Shown: positions 58,284 to 64,000 of the stretch, piece after piece | Numbering within the stretch: position 1 is the stretch's first letter | Layout: every line of letters starts with the position of its first letter | Assembly: GCA_029433525.1 (NCBI GenBank) | Contig: JAQTIF010000002.1 | Span: 310,001-374,000, forward strand | DNA from: Enterobacteriaceae bacterium ESL0689 | Lineage (GTDB): Bacteria > Pseudomonadota > Gammaproteobacteria > Enterobacterales > Enterobacteriaceae | Direction: 5' to 3' | Length of the DNA stretch: 64,000 nucleotides | Translations under genes and position numbers: made by a program | Notes under the pieces: generated by a model | The model's input: the letters and a program-made list of their open reading frames with translations, nothing else | Database searches by the model: none | Told to the model about the DNA's origin: nothing

Positions 58284-59366
58284 TTAATTACCGGGTTTCT
58301 CAGGCTTGATATCAACAGCGGCGTTATCTGGCCAGGCGTGGATCACCGCTTTGAATAGCGTCGCCAGCGGGATCGCAAAGAAAACGCCCCAGAATCCCCA
58401 CAGGCCACCAAAAATAATCACTGACAGGATAATCACCAGCGGGTGTAAATTAACCGCTTCCGAGAACAGTATCGGAACCAAAAGATTGCCATCTAACCCC
58501 TGAATAATCAGGTATACCGCTAAAAAGCTCCAGAACTCTGTACCGCTACCAAACTGGAACAACGCAACCGCGACAACCGGGATCGTCACGACAAAAGCCC
58601 CAATGTAGGGGATCAGTACCGATACGCCCACCAGCACCGCCAGCAGTAATGAATAGTTAAGATTAAAGAAGATAAAACCAATCCATGTCGCAACGCCGAC
58701 CACAACCATCTCCAGCGCTTTACCACGAATATAGTTCGTAATTTGCTGGTTCATCTCCTGCCATACCTGCCCGGCCAGCCCGCGATTACGGGGAAGTACC
58801 CGGCGCAGGGCATTGAGCATCTGTTCTTTATCTTTCAGCAAAAAAAAGACCATTAATGGCACCAGGATCAGATAGACCGCCAGCGTTAATAGCCCCACCA
58901 GAGAAGCCAGGGAGTATTGCACCACGGAATCACCGACGTTCAATATGCGATTGCGCATATTTTCCGACATCGCATCAATAATACCGGCGTCCATCAGAGC
59001 CGGATAACGGCGTGGCAATGTTGCAGCAAAATCAGAGAGCTTATTGAGCATCCCTGGCATATCACGAATCAGATACATGCCCTGCTGCCAGGCGACAGGT
59101 ATCACCACCAGCGCCATCAATAACAGAATGCCGACAAACAGAATAAGAATCACCACCGTCGCCCAGGTTCTTGAAAGTCCTGTATATTGCAGCCGGACAG
59201 TTGGCCATTCCAGCAAATAGGCCAGCACAATGGCGACCAGTAAAGGCGCCAGCAGGTGACTAAAAAAGAAAATGATACCGAAACCCGCCAGCAGGATCAC
59301 CAGCAGTGCTATGGCATCCGGATTACTGAACCAGCGGCGATACCACTGAACTAACATCTCAAGCAT
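58284..59366 (-). CDS. perM: AI-2E family membrane protein PerM
   Basis: 360 residues from ATG 59366 (MLEMLVQWYRRWFSNPDAIA), the E. coli PerM start; the 20 residues before it are rejected. Eight or so membrane helices, e.g. ALLVILLAGFGIIFFFSHLL and VFFAIPLATLFKAVI. Family members (AI-2E/PerM) are exporters or channels with uncertain substrate. Divergent from bepA. Confidence 0.95.
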   Translation of the reverse strand: MLEMLVQWYRRWFSNPDAIALLVILLAGFGIIFFFSHLLAPLLVAIVLAYLLEWPTVRLQYTGLSRTWATVVILILFVGILLLMALVVIPVAWQQGMYLIRDMPGMLNKLSDFAATLPRRYPALMDAGIIDAMSENMRNRILNVGDSVVQYSLASLVGLLTLAVYLILVPLMVFFLLKDKEQMLNALRRVLPRNRGLAGQVWQEMNQQITNYIRGKALEMVVVGVATWIGFIFFNLNYSLLLAVLVGVSVLIPYIGAFVVTIPVVAVALFQFGSGTEFWSFLAVYLIIQGLDGNLLVPILFSEAVNLHPLVIILSVIIFGGLWGFWGVFFAIPLATLFKAVIHAWPDNAAVDIKPEKPGN

Positions 59367-59585
59367 AAATTCGATCCTGAAAAAGGGTGAGACAAATTGA
59401 GGGAATTGTAGCGAAATGTGAATCAAAAGACTGTGCTTTTATTATCCACTGACTAACCTCACCGATTCGCATTGAATATCCTGTTTTCAATCACCGTATT
59501 GCCCGTTAAACTGATATAACACAGGATGAGGGTATGCCTGCTCTTCTGGCGACGAAATTCTCCCTCACCATACAGGATTGAGGTT

Positions 59586-61049
59586 ATGTTCTGGCAGTTA
59601 AAGAAAACACTGATGGTCACCGTCCTCACTGCGCTAACCCTCGGCGGTAGCGGGCCTGCTCTGGCGAACATGAGTGACACTTTACCTGATATGGGAACGA
59701 CAGCGGAAAGCACACTCTCTGTTGGCCAGGAAATACAGATGGGTGATTACTATGTGCGTCAGCTTCGCAGTAGTGCGCCATTAATCAATGATCCTCTCCT
59801 GATCCAGTATATTAATACCCTCGGTATGCGTCTGGTCGCCAGTGCCAGTGCGGTACGCACACCGTTTCATTTTTATCTGGTTAATAATGATCAGCTTAAC
59901 GCTTTTGCTTTTTTTGGCGGTAACGTGGTGCTGCACTCCGCACTTTTCCGTTATACCGATAACGAAAGTGAACTGGCCTCGGTGATGGCACACGAAATCT
60001 CCCATGTCACACAACGTCATCTGGCACGCGCGATGGAAGACCAGAAGCGCAACGCGCCACTGACCTGGGCCGGGGCGCTGGGCTCGATGTTGCTCGCGAT
60101 GGCTAATCCACAAGCAGGAATGGCGGCGCTCACTGGAACCCTGGCGGGAAGCCAGCAGGGGCTTATCAGTTTTACCCGTCAGAATGAAGAAGAAGCTGAT
60201 CGTATTGGCATTCATCTACTGCAGCGTTCAGGGTTTGATCCACAGGCTATGCCATCTTTTATGGGGAGATTACTCGATCAGACGCGCTATTCCAGTCGGC
60301 CACCGGAAATGTTACTCACCCACCCCTTACCCGAGAGCCGTCTGGCCGATACCCGCAATCGTGCTAATCAGATGCCCCCGGTGATTGTCCAGTCCACGGC
60401 CGATTTTTATCTGGCAAAAGCCAGAACCCTGAGCATGTATCAGTCGGGCGACAACAAACTCAGTGAGGATATATTTATCACATGGGCGAAAGGGAATATT
60501 CGCCAGCAACATGCTGCCACTTACGGACGCGCATTGCTGGCACTGGGCAAGAATAACTTTGCGCTGGCGTATACGACACTGCAGCCATTGCTCAACGCCG
60601 AACCGCAGAATCCCTGGTATCTTGACCTGGCGACCGATATCGATCTGGGACAAAACAGAGCCGCCGATGCCATTAACCGGCTAAAAAACGCCCATGAAAT
60701 CCGCAATAATCCAGTTCTGCAACTGAATCTCGCCAATGCTTATCTGCAAAATAGCCAGCCTGATGAAGCGGAAAAGATCCTCAATCGTTATACCTTTAAT
60801 CATCCTGAAGATATTAACGGCTGGGATCTCCTGACCCAGGCAGAAGCCGCGCTGGGTCATCGCGATCAGGAGCTGGCGGCACGCGCAGAAAGCGTGGCGC
60901 TGACCGGACAACTGGATCAGGCGATTAAATTTCTGAGTAGCGCCAGCGCGCAAGTGACGCTCGGTAGTTTGCAACAGGCACGTTACGACGCGCGTATCGA
61001 TCAGCTGCGCCAGCTGCAGGAACGTTTCCGTCCCTATCAAAAAATGTAA
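59586..61049 (+). CDS. bepA: Beta-barrel assembly-enhancing protease BepA
   Basis: 487 residues from ATG 59586, agreeing with the E. coli start; the upstream 20 codons are rejected. Signal peptide ends near GGSGPALA. M48 metallopeptidase motif HEISH at 136-140, then TPR repeats in the C-terminal half ([21 protein letters not shown]). Periplasmic protease/chaperone that helps LptD mature and degrades stalled outer-membrane proteins. Ten bases before yfgD. Confidence 0.96.
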   Translation: MFWQLKKTLMVTVLTALTLGGSGPALANMSDTLPDMGTTAESTLSVGQEIQMGDYYVRQLRSSAPLINDPLLIQYINTLGMRLVASASAVRTPFHFYLVNNDQLNAFAFFGGNVVLHSALFRYTDNESELASVMAHEISHVTQRHLARAMEDQKRNAPLTWAGALGSMLLAMANPQAGMAALTGTLAGSQQGLISFTRQNEEEADRIGIHLLQRSGFDPQAMPSFMGRLLDQTRYSSRPPEMLLTHPLPESRLADTRNRANQMPPVIVQSTADFYLAKARTLSMYQSGDNKLSEDIFITWAKGNIRQQHAATYGRALLALGKNNFALAYTTLQPLLNAEPQNPWYLDLATDIDLGQNRAADAINRLKNAHEIRNNPVLQLNLANAYLQNSQPDEAEKILNRYTFNHPEDINGWDLLTQAEAALGHRDQELAARAESVALTGQLDQAIKFLSSASAQVTLGSLQQARYDARIDQLRQLQERFRPYQKM

Positions 61050-61058
61050 GGAAAGTGA

Positions 61059-61433
61059 ATGCCGGATTTGATTAAGATTTACCATAACCCACGCTGTAGC
61101 AAAAGCCGCGAGACATTAAGCCTGTTGCAGCAGCACGGCATAACACCTGAAGAGGTGTACTATCTGGATAACCCGCCAGATGCCGTAACATTGCGACAAT
61201 TACTGTCGCTGCTCGGTATGTCCAGCGCCCGTGAACTGATGCGCCAGAAAGAGGCGCTTTATCAGTCACTGGATCTCGCTAACCCACAACTTAGCGAAGA
61301 AGAACTGATTCAGGCACTGGTCAGCTATCCGCAATTGATGGAACGGCCAATCGTCGTTTGCCAGCATCAGGCACGCATCGGCCGCCCACCGGAGAGGGTG
61401 CTGGAGATCATTACAGCCGGAGTGTCTCTTTGA
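61059..61433 (+). CDS. yfgD: ArsC-family reductase-like protein YfgD
   Basis: 124 residues. Active-site type motif [12 protein letters not shown] with a single Cys; later [17 protein letters not shown]. It is the ArsC/Spx-like thioredoxin fold; a true arsenate reductase role is not shown for YfgD. Its 3' end overlaps the end of hda by 23 bp on the other strand. Confidence 0.92.
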   Translation: MPDLIKIYHNPRCSKSRETLSLLQQHGITPEEVYYLDNPPDAVTLRQLLSLLGMSSARELMRQKEALYQSLDLANPQLSEEELIQALVSYPQLMERPIVVCQHQARIGRPPERVLEIITAGVSL

Positions 61434-62112
61434 CAAACGGAATAGTCAGTTTTCGTTGTGCGGTAATAGAAGCACGATCGAGTTGATCGAGTGCGATAAA
61501 AAGTGAACGCATTTCCCGGTCTAAACGTTTCAGCAGGAAACGGCAGACATCTTCCGGGATCTCAAAACCACGCAGACGCGCCCGTAACTGTAGCGTCTGC
61601 AATTTATCTTCATCCGATAATGGTTGCAGTTTGTAAATCTGTCCCCAGTCAAGACGGGAGGCGAGATCCGCCAGTCCAAGATTCAGTTGTCGTGGCGGGC
61701 AGTCACCGGTGATCAGCAGACGGGTTTTACCTGCTTCGAGGATGCGATTATACAGATTGAAAATCGCCATTTCCCACAGCTCATCTCCCGCCACACAGGC
61801 AATATTATCGATACAAACCAGCGCCAGTTGTTCCATTCCATCCAGCACTTCCGGTACAAACCAGGCGCGTTTATCCAGCGGAACATAGCCGACTGCCTCA
61901 CCACGCTGAGAAAGCTCTGCACAGGCGGCATGTAACAGGTGGCTACGCCCTGCGCCAGGGCGTGACCAGATATAGATATAACCGCTATGTTCCTGGCGCA
62001 GCACGGTCTGTAAGGCGGCAAGAAGAGAGGTGTTACTTCCCGGCCAAAAACTGGCAAACGTTTCGTCATCGGGAAGATACAGTGGTAAAGAGAGCTGTGC
62101 CGATGCGTTCAG
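61411..62112 (-). CDS. hda: Regulatory inactivation protein Hda (CTG start)
   Basis: 233 residues, the E. coli length, when translation starts at CTG 62112: [26 protein letters not shown] lies six bases before it. The first ATG would be 36 codons further in and would remove the N-terminal clamp-binding motif (AQLSLPL). AAA+ domain with the P-loop variant GAGRSH and [13 protein letters not shown] sensor region. It binds the beta clamp and makes DnaA hydrolyse ATP after initiation. E. coli hda also uses CTG. Confidence 0.93.
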   Translation of the reverse strand: MNASAQLSLPLYLPDDETFASFWPGSNTSLLAALQTVLRQEHSGYIYIWSRPGAGRSHLLHAACAELSQRGEAVGYVPLDKRAWFVPEVLDGMEQLALVCIDNIACVAGDELWEMAIFNLYNRILEAGKTRLLITGDCPPRQLNLGLADLASRLDWGQIYKLQPLSDEDKLQTLQLRARLRGFEIPEDVCRFLLKRLDREMRSLFIALDQLDRASITAQRKLTIPFVKETLRL

Positions 62113-62194
62113 ATAAACCTCATCACAGGCTGATAAAAAAACGGGGTCAGTTTAGCATGAACTGCGAACAGAGAGAACCAGACGCCCGTCGGTA

Positions 62195-63478
62195 TCATGA
62201 TGGATGATCTTCCGTCGCATCAGCTATCGGTTGTTCCGGACGTAGCAGATCGATTAATCTGAAAATGAGGCTTAGCGCCACCCCGACAAGCGTCGCCAGC
62301 GCCATCCCTTTCAGTTCTACCGCGCCGATATTCACTTTCGCACCACTGACACCAATAATCAGAATGATCGCGGTCAGGATCAAATTTTGTGCTTTGTTAT
62401 AATCGACTTTCGATTCGATCAGCACACGAATGCCTGAGGTGCCAATCACACCATACAGCAGCAGTGAGACCCCGCCCATCACTGGCACAGGAATCGCCTG
62501 GATCGCCGCCGCCAGCTTACCAATACAGGAGAGCAGAATAGCCAAAATCGCCGCCCCGCCGATAACCCAGGTGCTGTAAACCCGGGTTATCGCCATAACG
62601 CCAATATTCTCGCCATAAGTGGTATTCGGTGTCGAACCAAAAAAACCAGAAATGATAGTCGATAAGCCATTGGCAAACATCGAACGATGTAAACCCGGAT
62701 CGCGCAGAAGATCCTTTTTGACAATATTCGCCGTTACCACCAGATGACCGATATGTTCGGCAATCACCACCAGGGCGGCGGGCAGCACGGTCAAAATAGC
62801 AAACCATTCAAAACGCGGGGTATAGAACGTCGGCAGAGAAAACCAGGGCGCTTTTACAATCGGGGTGATATCCACAATACCCATCCCAAAGGCGAGCGCA
62901 TAACCGGCCAGCACACCAATAAGAATCGGGATAATCGCCAGAAAGCCACGAAACAGCACTGATCCTAATATCGTCACCGCCAGGGTCGCCATCGAAATAA
63001 TGATCGTTTTACTCTCAGGCGCGTGTCCGTCGGCAGGCAGAAGACCGGCCATATTGGCGGCGACACCAGCCAGTTCGAGGCCAATAACCGCAACAATCGC
63101 GCCCATTGCTGCAGGTGGAAACATCACATTCAGCCAGCCAATACCTGCTTTTTTGACGATCAACGAGACCAGACAAAACAGTACCCCACAGGCAATAAAT
63201 CCGCCCAGCGCCACGTCATAGCCTTGTGGTAACAGCAATAAGACCGGAGAGATAAAAGCAAAGCTCGATCCCAGATAGGCCGGGATCTTGCCCTGACAAA
63301 TAAACAGATACAGTAAGGTTCCCAGACCGTTAAACAACAGAACGGTCGCCGGATCAATATGAAACAGAATGGGGACTAAAACGGTTGCACCGAACATCGC
63401 AAACAGATGTTGTAAGCTCAGAGCAATCGTTTGTAGAAAGGGGGGTTTTTCATTCACTCCAATGGCGCGACGCGTCAT
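62195..63478 (-). CDS. uraA: Uracil:proton symporter UraA
   Basis: 427 residues from ATG 63478 (MTRRAIGVNEKPPFLQTIAL); E. coli UraA has 429. Fourteen membrane helices, with the family motif GSTPNTTYGENIGVMAITRV and E241/E290-type uracil site residues (VVIAEHIGHL; TTYGENIG). It follows upp in the salvage operon, behind a strong hairpin. Confidence 0.97.
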   Translation of the reverse strand: MTRRAIGVNEKPPFLQTIALSLQHLFAMFGATVLVPILFHIDPATVLLFNGLGTLLYLFICQGKIPAYLGSSFAFISPVLLLLPQGYDVALGGFIACGVLFCLVSLIVKKAGIGWLNVMFPPAAMGAIVAVIGLELAGVAANMAGLLPADGHAPESKTIIISMATLAVTILGSVLFRGFLAIIPILIGVLAGYALAFGMGIVDITPIVKAPWFSLPTFYTPRFEWFAILTVLPAALVVIAEHIGHLVVTANIVKKDLLRDPGLHRSMFANGLSTIISGFFGSTPNTTYGENIGVMAITRVYSTWVIGGAAILAILLSCIGKLAAAIQAIPVPVMGGVSLLLYGVIGTSGIRVLIESKVDYNKAQNLILTAIILIIGVSGAKVNIGAVELKGMALATLVGVALSLIFRLIDLLRPEQPIADATEDHPS

Positions 63479-63664
63479 AGTCTGATCCTCTGCGGGTCGT
63501 TGATTTATTACACTCGTGGATGCGATTGGCCGGTTAATCGTTATCGATAACGCCACAGCCAACCGACGGAAAATAGTCAGTGAGTTATGTTCTTTTTCGC
63601 CCTGTGAAAGGGGAAAAACAGACCGTCCGCATCCTTACCAGCCATCTGTGTCTGTATTTTACGC

Positions 63665-63696
63665 AAAAAAAACCGACTTTCGTGAAAGTCGGTTTT
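63665..63696 (-). terminator. Terminator/attenuator between upp and uraA
   Basis: Minus strand AAAACCGACTTTC-ACG-AAAGTCGGTTTT followed by TTTT. The stem of about 12 bp is strong, so only part of upp transcription should reach uraA unless there is a promoter at 63480-63660. Confidence 0.8.
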
Positions 63697-63710
63697 GCAG
63701 GTTCATTTCA

Positions 63711-64000
63711 TTACTTAGTACCAAAAATCTTATCACCGGCATCGCCAAGTCCTGGGATGATGTAGCCCTGCTCATTTAGCCCCTGGTCAATCGCCGCAGT
63801 ATACAGTTCGACATCCGGATGTGCCTGTTCCAGCGCAGCAATACCTTCCGGAGCCGCCACTAATACCAGCACTTTAATGCTGGAACAACCGGCGTTTTTC
63901 AGCAGATCAATGGTCGCGATCATCGATCCGCCGGTTGCCAGCATCGGATCAACCACCAGTGCCATCCGCTCCTCAATATTGGAGGCGAGCTTCTGGAAAT
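63711..64000 (-). CDS. upp: Uracil phosphoribosyltransferase Upp (C-terminal part)
   Basis: About 96 residues are in view; the gene continues past the right edge. The PRPP-binding block [12 protein letters not shown] (with following IDLLKNAG) and the uracil-site end [18 protein letters not shown] are typical for Upp. Makes UMP from uracil and PRPP. Confidence 0.96.
   Translation of the reverse strand, partial: FQKLASNIEERMALVVDPMLATGGSMIATIDLLKNAGCSSIKVLVLVAAPEGIAALEQAHPDVELYTAAIDQGLNEQGYIIPGLGDAGDKIFGTK

Overview
The window is a piece of an Enterobacteriaceae chromosome. The host genes at the right end (purC, bamC, dapA, gcvR, bcp, perM, bepA, yfgD/arsC, hda, uraA, upp) keep the E. coli order and read as close relatives of the E. 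coli proteins. I cannot name the species. Two features differ from E. coli K-12: ybhC lies next to purC, and bcp is followed directly by perM with no hyf operon.

Region 1 (1 to about 46,294) is the right-hand part of a lambdoid siphovirus prophage whose left end lies outside the window. Reading leftward (minus strand): holins, lysozyme and Rz/Rz1 (25.9-24.3 kb), a ParB-methyltransferase, terminase, portal, MuF protein, capsid, head-tail connectors, tail tube, tape measure, and the lambda M-L-K-I-J tail-tip genes. The J gene runs off the left edge. The minus-strand early arm (36.6-29.1 kb) holds Cro/YdaS, YdaT, a replication protein with an iteron cluster, several small genes, a three-domain methyltransferase fusion and antiterminator Q. 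The plus-strand arm (36.7-46.2 kb) starts with a RacR/CI-like repressor and carries a recombination module, several methyltransferases and a TorI-like excisionase. It ends at a 16-bp copy of the argW tRNA 3' end (attR), so the prophage belongs to the argW-inserted KpLE1/HK620 type.

Region 2 (26.0-28.95 kb) is a plus-strand cargo island lodged between Q and the lysis cassette, and is the most unusual part of the window. It encodes a small acidic protein, an HTH protein and a 437-residue protein that reads as a stand-alone homologue of the type I-E Cascade subunit Cas8e/Cse1, including all four predicted zinc cysteines and the glycine-rich loop. A second promoter follows, with another small acidic protein directly followed by a 55-residue HTH gene (the layout of anti-CRISPR/Aca pairs). 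Last come three 29-bp copies of a type I-E CRISPR repeat with compensatory stem changes. No other cas gene is visible. I infer a counter-CRISPR island that combines a decoy Cascade subunit, candidate Acr/Aca pairs and repeat-mimic RNA.

Region 3 (46.3-48.4 kb) is a scar beyond attR: the C-terminal end of a second tyrosine integrase, an orphan HTH regulator of antitoxin type, and an IS110-family transposase fragment.

Region 4 (48.4-64.0 kb) is host chromosome with local decay. It holds a DUF3142/large exported protein pair, lipoprotein YbhC, a frameshifted acetyltransferase-like gene and an IS1 insA fragment. After these come the purC (with a PurR operator)-bamC-dapA cluster, a gcvR gene reduced to its two ends, bcp, perM, bepA, yfgD, hda (CTG start), uraA and partial upp.
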